Positions 54,516 to 62,164 of a stretch of 64,000 nucleotides of DNA are shown here, piece after piece (within the stretch, counting starts at the first letter, position 1; each line of letters begins with the position of its first letter). Position numbers and translations under genes: made by a program. The notes below the pieces were generated by a model. It was not told the DNA's origin. It saw only the letters and a program-made list of their open reading frames with translations, and did no database searches. Source of the stretch: Haladaptatus halobius (lineage in GTDB: Archaea; Halobacteriota; Halobacteria; Halobacteriales; Haladaptataceae). Location: the NCBI RefSeq assembly GCF_020618475.1, contig NZ_CP085338.1, positions 124,001 to 188,000 on the forward strand, written 5' to 3'.

Positions 54516-54872
54516 TCTACCCAAATTCAGTATCGGAGGAAGAACTGACTACTCCCGACCTATAGCGTCATTTGTGACTGTGACCATAATAGAATCATTT
54601 GAGGAATCGCTGACTGACCTGTCCGTATCATCAACGAAGGTCATGTCGGCCAATGCACTGGACAAACTTTCCGCACTAATCGAGCCACCAACGGTTGGAA
54701 TAGAACTTACTTTTGATAATGTCATCACTCCCTGAGAAGGTGACACAAAACCCATCCTCAAGAGACCCCCACTAGAGCAAAGACTATTGTCACAACTGCT
54801 AGCCCATGTATTGGCGATTATGGTTCAATCGTGATTAATGATCATGGCGACGGTGCAGAACCAGTAAAGAGA

Positions 54873-55739
54873 TTACACATCGACGTGTCGGCGGAAGGCT
54901 CGATCAGTCAACCATGCTTGGTCAACGTGTGAGAGGCCTTCAACATGTTTGAGCCAGGAAATGGCCTCACTATATGTGGCCTCGTCGCTCACGTTTGGAT
55001 AGTCTGACCCCCAGATGACACGCTCACGGCCAAATTCATCGAGCATCCAGCGAACATGATTGTGCACATCGGTGTATGGGAACCTCTCCTCCGAGCGATG
55101 AACTATTTCGGAGACTTTCACGGCGACAGTTTCGTATTCGGCAAGCTCAGAGAAGCGTATAAACGCAGACTCTGACGGAGGGGTCGATGGATCCGTGTGT
55201 GCAAAGTGGTCAAAAACATACGTCAACTCCGGGTACGACTTTACGAGCTCGGTTGCTTGGTCAAGTTGTGTCTCATCCGCCAAGATTTGGACGAAGGCAT
55301 TCGTCTCGTGAACCGCTTTCCAGAATTCAGTCTCTTCGATGGTGTCACGGAGCCAAGTAACCGACGGATCGAAAGATTCCCACATGGAGCTGTATGGACA
55401 TGCCGCCCCTAGACGGAACCCGATGACTCCGTCAACACCCATCGCTTTTCGGAGTGTATCAGCTGCATCATCCGCAAATGGGTCGAGCATAACCACCCCA
55501 TAGAGACGATCTGACTCAGCAACACAGTCGAGTGTGTATGCGTTGTCTGTCCAATCACAAATGGGGTACCCAACCACAACGGCTTCGTCTACCCCTACCG
55601 CATCCATATCGGCAAGAAGCCGATTTGACGTATAGGCAGTGTGGACATCGAAGGAATCGACACGGTCAATAATTGCTCCATTTGACCAGGGATGCTCCGT
55701 ACTCGGATACCCCCATGCGTGGGTATGCGTGTCTATCAT
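54873..55739 (-). CDS. Amidohydrolase-2 / COG3618-type sugar lactonase
   Basis: A 288-residue metal-dependent TIM-barrel hydrolase. MIDTHTHAWG supplies the HxH pair, LTYVFDHFAHTDPST a histidine, and RVIWGSDYPN the aspartate. This family contains L-fuconolactone and L-rhamnono-1,4-lactone hydrolases. Located last in a minus-strand set after the LLM oxidoreductase (gap 76 nt) and the rhamnonate dehydratase-like enolase, it would open the lactone made by a sugar dehydrogenase. An unrelated amidohydrolase role cannot be excluded from sequence alone. Confidence 0.8.
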   Translation of the reverse strand: MIDTHTHAWGYPSTEHPWSNGAIIDRVDSFDVHTAYTSNRLLADMDAVGVDEAVVVGYPICDWTDNAYTLDCVAESDRLYGVVMLDPFADDAADTLRKAMGVDGVIGFRLGAACPYSSMWESFDPSVTWLRDTIEETEFWKAVHETNAFVQILADETQLDQATELVKSYPELTYVFDHFAHTDPSTPPSESAFIRFSELAEYETVAVKVSEIVHRSEERFPYTDVHNHVRWMLDEFGRERVIWGSDYPNVSDEATYSEAISWLKHVEGLSHVDQAWLTDRAFRRHVDV

Positions 55740-55815
55740 GGGTCTATCTCTACTTTTCCTCCTATTAAAATATGCGTATTGGGAAATGGGACTCTAAGTT
55801 ATCGACTAACGTTGA

Positions 55816-56844
55816 TCAGCGAAACTGAGGCATTACCTCGTCAGCGAATAGCTCCATACCCTCTAGATCAGGGAAATCGATAAACCAGCATTGGAATTTT
55901 GTCACGCCTGCCTCGATACGCTGCTCGATACACTCAACACATTCCTCGGGCGTACCAAGTACGAAGTACTCCCGTGCGTGCTCCTTTGTCTCGATATTCG
56001 GCTGATCCTGATATTCTTCCTCAAATTGAATGGGGAGCATCCGATCAAGTATACGGTCCAGCTTCTCATCATCTCGCGAACAGATAACGTGCCCATCCCA
56101 AGAGTATGTGAGCTCATCTGGGTTCCGACCGACTGTCTCACAGTGATCTTCAATGACGCTAATTTTGTGCCGGAGCGTCTCAACACTGCCATTGAAGACG
56201 TCAGTGTTCCAGATGTCGGCATGTTTCGCAACTAGTTTCAACGTTACCTCTTCGCCTTGGCCTCCGACGAGAATCGGTGGATGGGGATCCTGGATTGGTC
56301 CTGGAACACACGGAGCATCTTCGACAGTGTAGCGATCACCATGAAAGCTCACCCCTGTCCCATCGTCATCCCAGAGGCGCTTTATCAGTCGGATGCTCTC
56401 GTCGAGCCGCATCAATCGTTCAAATCCATCACGGTATTCCCAGCCATATGCTTCGTACTCTGGTTTGTGCCAACCAGCACCTAGTCCAAGTTCAAGACGA
56501 CCATCCGAAACAACATCGAGGGTAGCTGCCATTTTCGCGACGAGCGCTGGATTTCGGTAGTCGTTACAGAGAACGAGAGATCCAATGCGGATTTCTTCTG
56601 TCATACCAGCAATGGTACTCAAGAGAGTCCAACACTCATACTCCGCGTGATCACGTCCAAGCATGAGATGATCAGGTGCCCAGACAGCATCGAAGCCGAG
56701 TTCCTCAGCCCTTAAAATCCCCTTCTTTGTCGTTTCCCAGCTGAGTTCCTCGTACATCGGTGTATCGCGGTGGACAGGCTCGTTTCCTTCTTGGGGAGCA
56801 CCCGCGAAGACCGGGACGTTATATTCGAAGGATACACCAGACAT
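55816..56844 (-). CDS. LLM-class flavin/F420-dependent oxidoreductase
   Basis: A 342-residue luciferase-like (bacterial luciferase/F420) TIM barrel, started at the ATG at 56844, two bases after the enolase stop codon. FDAVWAPDHLMLGRD, IRIGSLVLCNDYRNPALVAK, DGRLELGLGAGWHKPEYEAYG and PPILVGGQGEEVTLKLVAKH are diagnostic. Haloarchaea make F420, and this class includes the F420-dependent glucose-6-phosphate dehydrogenase. No other sugar 1-dehydrogenase is visible in the cluster, so it may oxidise the deoxysugar to its lactone. That role is inference. Confidence 0.85.
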   Translation of the reverse strand: MSGVSFEYNVPVFAGAPQEGNEPVHRDTPMYEELSWETTKKGILRAEELGFDAVWAPDHLMLGRDHAEYECWTLLSTIAGMTEEIRIGSLVLCNDYRNPALVAKMAATLDVVSDGRLELGLGAGWHKPEYEAYGWEYRDGFERLMRLDESIRLIKRLWDDDGTGVSFHGDRYTVEDAPCVPGPIQDPHPPILVGGQGEEVTLKLVAKHADIWNTDVFNGSVETLRHKISVIEDHCETVGRNPDELTYSWDGHVICSRDDEKLDRILDRMLPIQFEEEYQDQPNIETKEHAREYFVLGTPEECVECIEQRIEAGVTKFQCWFIDFPDLEGMELFADEVMPQFR

Positions 56845-56846
56845 GG

Positions 56847-58061
56847 TCAATCAATACTGTAATGTTCCAACGCTTCTCTATTCAACTCCGCACTGATACC
56901 CGGCCCTTTCGGAAGGGAAATTGTTCCATTCTCTGCATTCGGCGGATCTGCATAAATCGCATCAGCATACGTTGATTCGCGATCTTCAGCCGCCTGTTGC
57001 CGTTCTTTATACCAATTAGGTATCGGGAAATACTCCGCCATTGGGGAGTTTGTTGATGCCGCGATAAAATGCAGATGTGGATTCGTTCCTGAGTGCGGGA
57101 TAACCGGTACATCGTGAGCACTGGCGATGTTATCGATTTTTAATAATTCTGTCATTCCGCCACACCGGTGGACATCTGGTTGGAGGATGTCGACTGCTTC
57201 ACGTTCGAGGAGTTCCTTGTGACCCCAGCGAGTAAATTCGTGCTCACCTCCGGAGATCGGCATCGGTGCGGCTTCACGGACTTCAGCATAGCCATCGATG
57301 TCGTCGGGGATGACAGGCTCCTCGACCCATTCTAGGTCGTAGCGTTCGAGACGTTGGAGCATCTTCTTCGCATATCGTACGTTCCAACCCATGTATGCGT
57401 CTCCAGCGATTGCAATATCGTTGCCCACAGCATTACGAACTGTCTCAATGATGGCCTCATTCGCTTCCATTCCTTTACGGCCAGCCTCAGGTCCATAGCG
57501 GAAGCGGAGCTTCATAGTTTCGAAACCCTCCTCAGCATACTGGTGGGCTTCTTCTGCTAGCTTCTCGTGGTCAACCGGGTGAAGGTTACTCGCATACGCT
57601 GGAATCTCGTCCATGGTTGGACCGCCGAGGAGTTCGTAGACCGGCTTATTGGCCTCTTTTCCGGCAATGTCCCACAGTGCGAGATCAGCGGCGCTAATAG
57701 CCTCAATGGCTGCGCCCTTGCGGCCAAATGGGATGGTTGCCCGGTACATCATATCCCAAAGTCGTTCTCGTTCAAGGGGATTTTCACCAACGATCAGTTT
57801 TGAAAGCGTCTCCTCAATGATGGTACTAATGGCACCTGTTGCCCAGTTTCCATGCCCGACGCCAATGATCCCAGCATTCGTTTCGACTTCGACAACCACG
57901 TCGCCAACTGGTCCCATCCACTTCCGGCGAGCTTGTGGATTATCACCGTCGGCGTTATTGTACTCGTCAAATTTGCTCATCACGGTGACAAGCGGAAACT
58001 CAACGAATTCGCCCCACGAATCTGTACTAACGTTAGTTGTTCGGATATTTGTGATTTCCAT
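56847..58061 (-). CDS. L-rhamnonate dehydratase-like enolase superfamily enzyme
   Basis: A 404-residue mandelate racemase-group enzyme. It follows bacterial L-rhamnonate dehydratase closely: KLRFRYGPEAGRKGMEAN, DAYMGWNVRY with D221, WVEEPVIPDDIDGYAE with E247, GGEHEFTRWG with E273, DILQPDVHRCGGMTELL with D296, and IPHSGTNPHLHF with H323. The D296-H323 spacing of 27 equals that of the dyad in RhamD. It dehydrates rhamnonate or a close relative (fuconate, lyxonate, mannonate) to the 2-keto-3-deoxy acid. First of a tight minus-strand set with the LLM enzyme, and divergent from a zinc alcohol dehydrogenase. Confidence 0.88.
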   Translation of the reverse strand: MEITNIRTTNVSTDSWGEFVEFPLVTVMSKFDEYNNADGDNPQARRKWMGPVGDVVVEVETNAGIIGVGHGNWATGAISTIIEETLSKLIVGENPLERERLWDMMYRATIPFGRKGAAIEAISAADLALWDIAGKEANKPVYELLGGPTMDEIPAYASNLHPVDHEKLAEEAHQYAEEGFETMKLRFRYGPEAGRKGMEANEAIIETVRNAVGNDIAIAGDAYMGWNVRYAKKMLQRLERYDLEWVEEPVIPDDIDGYAEVREAAPMPISGGEHEFTRWGHKELLEREAVDILQPDVHRCGGMTELLKIDNIASAHDVPVIPHSGTNPHLHFIAASTNSPMAEYFPIPNWYKERQQAAEDRESTYADAIYADPPNAENGTISLPKGPGISAELNREALEHYSID

Positions 58062-58240
58062 GGTTATGCCTCCGTCTGCGCGACCGCTTTCTGTACCATA
58101 CCATCTCTAGAGTTGTACAACTTTATCTTAAATGTATTTGGTATCTCGATGTCAATTGTCTTCACCCAGAGCTATAAGTATTAAGCGGAATTAGTAATTG
58201 GCAACCCTGTCGGCAACGGTTAGCCGGCAATGGAGCTAGA

Positions 58241-59272
58241 ATGCAAGCAATTGTTCAAACAGGAGCAGAGACTGTAGAAGTACAAGAACGTGAAAAACCA
58301 AGTCCAAATCCAGATGAGGCGCTTGTTAGGGTTCACACTGCTGGTATTTGTGGAAGTGATGCTCACGCCTATAAATACGATGGAGGATACGAGTGGATCC
58401 CTATACCACGGATTATGGGTCATGAGTACTCTGGCACTATCGAAGCAGTTGGAGAAAACGTTACTTCATTCTCACCGGGAGAGAAGATCGTAGAGGAGCC
58501 AATCCACCACTGTGGGAAGTGCTTTCAATGTAAGAATGGGCAGTCAAATGTCTGTCAAGACTTCTCAATCACTGGAATGCATCGCGACGGTGCATATACG
58601 GACTACGTGACCGTAAGTCCCGAACACCTCCACCGTGTCCCAGAAAATGTTCCGCTCGCAGAGGCGGCACTCACTGAGCCAACGAGTATCGCGACGCGAG
58701 CAGTCCTTACACAGTCAAAGCTTCAACCAGGAGAATCAGCGCTCGTCCAGGGACCAGGACCTATTGGCATCTTAACTGCAGCCGTTGCTGATTCACTTGG
58801 TGCGAACGTCATCGTCTCCGGTCTCGAGAAAGATACCAAATACCGCCTTCCCCTCGTAGAGAAACTTGGAATTGACACGATCAACATTCATGAAACTAAC
58901 TTAGATTCGTTCGTGGAGGAACTGACGGTTGGTGACGGGTTCGATGTGATCTTCGATGCAACAGGCCATCATTCTGGTATCGAAATGGGTGTTGAGTACG
59001 TTCGAAAAGGTGGACAAATTGTAATGGTCGGAATACCAAATGAAGCGAGTGACTTTGCATTCACCGACTCGGTTCGTGGTGAAGTCGACATCAATACTTC
59101 CTATGGATCGACATGGCGCAATTTCGAGCAAGCACTCCGTCTTATTGAGAAAGGGGCGATAGATGCATCGACCATCATGGATACTTCCTATTCGGTGTCT
59201 GATCCTTCAAGCGCTTTTGAGGCCTTCCTTGAATCGAAAACGTGCAAACCTGTATTTTCCTTCTCTAATTGA
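58241..59272 (+). CDS. Zinc-dependent medium-chain alcohol dehydrogenase
   Basis: A 343-residue MDR enzyme. Catalytic zinc: C and D in GICGSDAH, HE in IMGHEYSG. Structural zinc: four cysteines in HHCGKCFQCKNGQSNVC. Cofactor loop GPGPIG. Relatives include sorbitol, threonine and galactitol dehydrogenases. In a non-phosphorylated rhamnose or fucose pathway this would be the 2-keto-3-deoxy acid 4-dehydrogenase, which makes the diketo acid hydrolysed by the FAH enzyme; the usual enzyme at that step is an SDR, so this would be a substitution. Divergent from the dehydratase (179 nt) and convergent with the IclR gene. Confidence 0.87.
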   Translation: MQAIVQTGAETVEVQEREKPSPNPDEALVRVHTAGICGSDAHAYKYDGGYEWIPIPRIMGHEYSGTIEAVGENVTSFSPGEKIVEEPIHHCGKCFQCKNGQSNVCQDFSITGMHRDGAYTDYVTVSPEHLHRVPENVPLAEAALTEPTSIATRAVLTQSKLQPGESALVQGPGPIGILTAAVADSLGANVIVSGLEKDTKYRLPLVEKLGIDTINIHETNLDSFVEELTVGDGFDVIFDATGHHSGIEMGVEYVRKGGQIVMVGIPNEASDFAFTDSVRGEVDINTSYGSTWRNFEQALRLIEKGAIDASTIMDTSYSVSDPSSAFEAFLESKTCKPVFSFSN

Positions 59273-59358
59273 TTAGGCTGTTAATGACTGTATCAGTAGT
59301 TGATTTTCCTGTATATGGTTTGGGCAAATTTGTGACAACACCAAAACCAAGCAAAAGA

Positions 59359-60138
59359 TCACTCTGAATACTTAAGATTCACTTCAATGACATTTGCTGC
59401 GCTTTTCACTCGTTGTGGCAAATCGTTTTTCATCCGTTCGTTGTTCATTCGGTTCATCGGTCCCGAAACACTGACTGCGGCAATAACGTTCTCCTCCTCT
59501 CCAATGATCGGTACAGCCACGCACCGCATCCGTTCTACTCGTTCACCATTATCGATGGCGTATCCCTGTTCCCGTATCGTTTCGAATTCCTCGAACAGAG
59601 TTTCACGGTCAGTGATCGTATTTTCATTCACCTTGGTGAGGCCATGTTTATTGATTATCTCTTCTACCTCCGTTCTAGGTCGGTGTGCCATAATCGCTTT
59701 TCCCATGGCAGTAGTATGAAGAGGAACTCTCATTCCAGGGTGGGTATCGATCGTGACTGCATCTTCACCTTCCGCCTTATACAAAAAGACTGCACGCCCG
59801 TGCTCTTCGATTCCCAAATTGGAGTGTTCACCTGTCTCAGCTGCTAAATTCTCAACAATTGGACGCGCGACTCGATACACCCTCATGTTCTTACGTGCGT
59901 ATCCACCGTATTCCAAGAATCGAGCGCCGATGCGGTATCCACTTTGTGTACTGACGATGAGCTCCAGCTTAGTGAGCGTCGTCAGATGGTCGTGGGCTGT
60001 GCTTTTTGGAATAGCTACGTGTTTGGCGATCTCAGAAAGGGTTGGATTGTCAAGCGTCTTGATAGCGTCGATTACCTGGATCATTGTTCCAGCTGACTTC
60101 ACGCGCAAATTTTGTCGCACCATGTCAATTGAACACAT
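59359..60138 (-). CDS. IclR family transcriptional regulator (3 of 3)
   Basis: A 259-residue IclR protein with a winged helix at about 20-75 (LSEIAKHVAIPKSTAHDHLT) and an effector domain (EHSNLGIEEHGRAVFLYKAE, AIDNGERVERMRCVAVP, AAVSVSGPMNR). The ATG at 60138 is used; an ATG at 60123 is the alternative. Two GTTSGGTAWTACCSAAC palindromes lie upstream, the nearer one 21 nt before the ATG, overlapping the likely core promoter, which suggests repression of its own gene. The same palindrome before the FAH gene points to this protein as the controller of the 53.7-59.3 kb cluster. Confidence 0.9.
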   Translation of the reverse strand: MCSIDMVRQNLRVKSAGTMIQVIDAIKTLDNPTLSEIAKHVAIPKSTAHDHLTTLTKLELIVSTQSGYRIGARFLEYGGYARKNMRVYRVARPIVENLAAETGEHSNLGIEEHGRAVFLYKAEGEDAVTIDTHPGMRVPLHTTAMGKAIMAHRPRTEVEEIINKHGLTKVNENTITDRETLFEEFETIREQGYAIDNGERVERMRCVAVPIIGEEENVIAAVSVSGPMNRMNNERMKNDLPQRVKSAANVIEVNLKYSE

Positions 60139-60158
60139 TCAGGCTATCAGTATTAATT

Positions 60159-60175
60159 GTTCGGTATTACCCAAC
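60159..60175. promoter_or_regulatory. Perfect GTTSGGTAWTACCSAAC palindrome at the IclR promoter
   Basis: GTTCGGTATTACCCAAC, 21 nt before the start codon of the third IclR gene. A minus-strand AATTAATACTG lies just inside, so bound protein would block the start site. Confidence 0.65.
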
Positions 60176-60248
60176 TCCCTTCAAATGGGATTACTCTCGA
60201 CATTTTCCATCTTTAGCCTGTTGTATCCGGTTTTGAGTTCGAATAAGG

Positions 60249-60265
60249 GGACGGTAATACCGAAT
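60249..60265. promoter_or_regulatory. Second GTTSGGTAWTACCSAAC site at the IclR promoter
   Basis: GGACGGTAATACCGAAT keeps the 11-bp core CGGTAATACCG, a perfect palindrome, and 14 of 17 consensus positions. Centre-to-centre distance from the first site is 90 bp, near a whole number of helical turns. Confidence 0.55.
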
Positions 60266-60573
60266 AGATGTTCAGTGGATGAATTTGATCTATACCTCAT
60301 TCATGAAGTATAAATTTTATTACAATATCATATTAAGTCAATAAGAATCAATATGCCGTCTGTTATTTTCCTTTCGACAGGGGATTCAAAGTGCTAGTTC
60401 GCCGCTATCGTGGCGAAGTTCCAGTACTGATCCATTGATTTCCTATATATCAGGAAAAGAGATGAACGATAATGCTGAAACTTTGGATCCAGAACAACGC
60501 GCAACTGGACGGAAAATAGGTATGGAACGTCGCTATCGGAGGAATATTCAGGAAGGACAATTCTAAGGGATGT
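60266..60573. other. Intergenic region between IclR and YesL-like genes
   Basis: 308 nt, AT-rich on the left. Nothing beyond a generic promoter region for the membrane protein at 60574 was recognised. Confidence 0.35.
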
Positions 60574-61263
60574 ATGGAATACGCCAGCCCGGTGGGTCGG
60601 AGTCTTCGACTGATGATTCGCAATCCATTCGGGGTTTTGTTAGTGAGTGTTTTCACGTCGGTGTCGATCCTACCGTTTGTGACTGGTTTCCTGCTGGCCG
60701 GTCCTGCCGGTGGTCTTGTTGGCCTCTGGACGACGTCGTTCCTGTTAGGATTCCTCTCGGTAGGTGGAGCTCGGTTAATGACAATCACGCTCGAACGCGA
60801 GGTTTCCCTAGGAACTGATCATTTTTGGGAGGGTATCCGTCAGGGTCGTCGGATGGGGCTCGCGATCGGATTCGGAACCTTTCTCGTCGCGCTCGTTGTG
60901 CTTATGACTGTTGTAAATTCGATTAATGGCATTTTAGGCCTAAGTCTCATGCTTGTTGGGTTCTATCTCCTCCTCGTCTGGTTCACGCTCGTGACGTTCG
61001 CACTTACGTTCTGGGCCCCGTCTCGAGATCATGACAACATCCGTGCACCGTTCCTCAAGGGAGGCACACTGATTCTCGTAGAGCCGACGAGTGCCGGCTG
61101 GCTGCTCGTTCAGGCAATTGGATGGACGCTATTGTCGATTCCTCTAATTATTGCACCGATGCTCGTGCTACCTGGTTTCATTCTAATGATCAGCATATCC
61201 ATCGTTCGCACAGCCGCACTGGAGAGTCCATCGCACTCAATCGAGGGATTGTCCGAAAACTGA
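60574..61263 (+). CDS. YesL-like (DUF624-type) membrane protein A
   Basis: A 229-residue protein with about six hydrophobic segments. LRLMIRNPFGVLLVSVFTSV opens the first, GPAGGLVGLWTTSFLLGFLS and LEREVSLGTDHFWEGIRQGR follow. This layout resembles YesL-type proteins, which in bacteria are found with rhamnogalacturonan and other sugar ABC genes. Function unknown. It is convergent with a similar protein only 4 nt away. The resemblance is in layout and a few motifs, so the family name is tentative. Confidence 0.6.
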   Translation: MEYASPVGRSLRLMIRNPFGVLLVSVFTSVSILPFVTGFLLAGPAGGLVGLWTTSFLLGFLSVGGARLMTITLEREVSLGTDHFWEGIRQGRRMGLAIGFGTFLVALVVLMTVVNSINGILGLSLMLVGFYLLLVWFTLVTFALTFWAPSRDHDNIRAPFLKGGTLILVEPTSAGWLLVQAIGWTLLSIPLIIAPMLVLPGFILMISISIVRTAALESPSHSIEGLSEN

Positions 61264-61267
61264 GCTG

Positions 61268-61918
61268 CTACTGATTAACTCTGCCGTTCACTGCGGCCGT
61301 CATCTGGGCTGCCAGTAGGGCGAGCAGTCCTGGGAGAAAAAGCCCTATTGTAATGACTGTCACGCCTGTGATGAAGGTACATGTGACTGTAAGAACGAGA
61401 AATACGATAGCGCTTTCCGGCGATTCACCGAGTCGAACACTGCTAGACCGCAGTGCAGATATCAATCCCTGACCGGTACCTAGCTCTGGTGTCGCGAACG
61501 CCACGACGAGGTACCATAGCACGAGTAGAAAGGTAGCAATGCCGACGACGATTGACCGATACACCTCTGGCGCAAGAAGCAGACCTAAGATAGTCACAAC
61601 GAGTACACTGAACGTAATCGTACCTACTTTTAGCCCAAGCATTGGATCCTTCAATACAGGAGCGATCGTTGGCCAAAGATCGATACTCACACCACGTTCA
61701 GTGATGGTTGTAGTGTACCGAAACGCTGCGACGACACTAATGCCGAGTAGGAGACAAGTTGCCCAGAGGCCCCCAAGCACTGTCAGTGATGTTCCGACAA
61801 GCCCCGTGACTACGAGTGGAACCAGGGTAAGCGTGATTCCAAGACTGACGATGATCAGCTCGGATAGATTCTGATAGCCGACACTTATCGTCGCTTTGAT
61901 TGGCTGTTTATAATCCAT
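61268..61918 (-). CDS. YesL-like (DUF624-type) membrane protein B
   Basis: A 216-residue membrane protein with the same plan as its neighbour: a YQNLSELIIVSLGITLTLVP opening, VLGGLWATCLLLGISVVAAF, and ERGVSIDLWPTIAPVLKD corresponding to the EREVSL...FWEGIRQG loop of protein A. The two are divergent paralogues transcribed toward each other. It is encoded divergently from the sugar-binding lipoprotein at 62165 (246 nt), so the gap holds promoters for both. Confidence 0.6.
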   Translation of the reverse strand: MDYKQPIKATISVGYQNLSELIIVSLGITLTLVPLVVTGLVGTSLTVLGGLWATCLLLGISVVAAFRYTTTITERGVSIDLWPTIAPVLKDPMLGLKVGTITFSVLVVTILGLLLAPEVYRSIVVGIATFLLVLWYLVVAFATPELGTGQGLISALRSSSVRLGESPESAIVFLVLTVTCTFITGVTVITIGLFLPGLLALLAAQMTAAVNGRVNQ

Positions 61919-62131
61919 GATTCGAGAACCGGTGTGACCTCACTCATTTTCCGTCAGTGTTCCGGTTCGTTGTTCCGTTAGGGACTGTTTCATCAGTCTC
62001 CGGTTCTGCAACCAGTGACTTTAAATCGACGGTCTTGTCTGAAGCAGACATATCCAAAAGAGCGCTCTCCAATACGAATCGCGTTAATTATTTAATTCCG
62101 TCCCTATCGTCTATCATAGATTCTGGGGAAC

Positions 62132-62139
62132 TTTTATTA
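62132..62139 (+). promoter_or_regulatory. TATA box of the sugar-binding lipoprotein gene
   Basis: TTTTATTA, 25 nt before the ATG at 62165, consistent with a leaderless start and against the upstream TTG at 62153. Confidence 0.5.
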
Positions 62140-62164
62140 ACTTCTATTTCATTTGTCCGTACGT

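Noticed and set aside
54549-54761. 70-codon minus-strand frame after FAH copy 2
   Set aside because: A segment resembles haloarchaeal HalOD1-type output domains faintly, too weak and too short to call.
58130-58140. GTTGTACAAC-type palindrome between the dehydratase and alcohol dehydrogenase genes as a copy of the cluster operator
   Set aside because: It is a genuine short palindrome (within about 58112-58121) near the promoters, but its sequence and length do not match GTTSGGTAWTACCSAAC, so it was not grouped with it.
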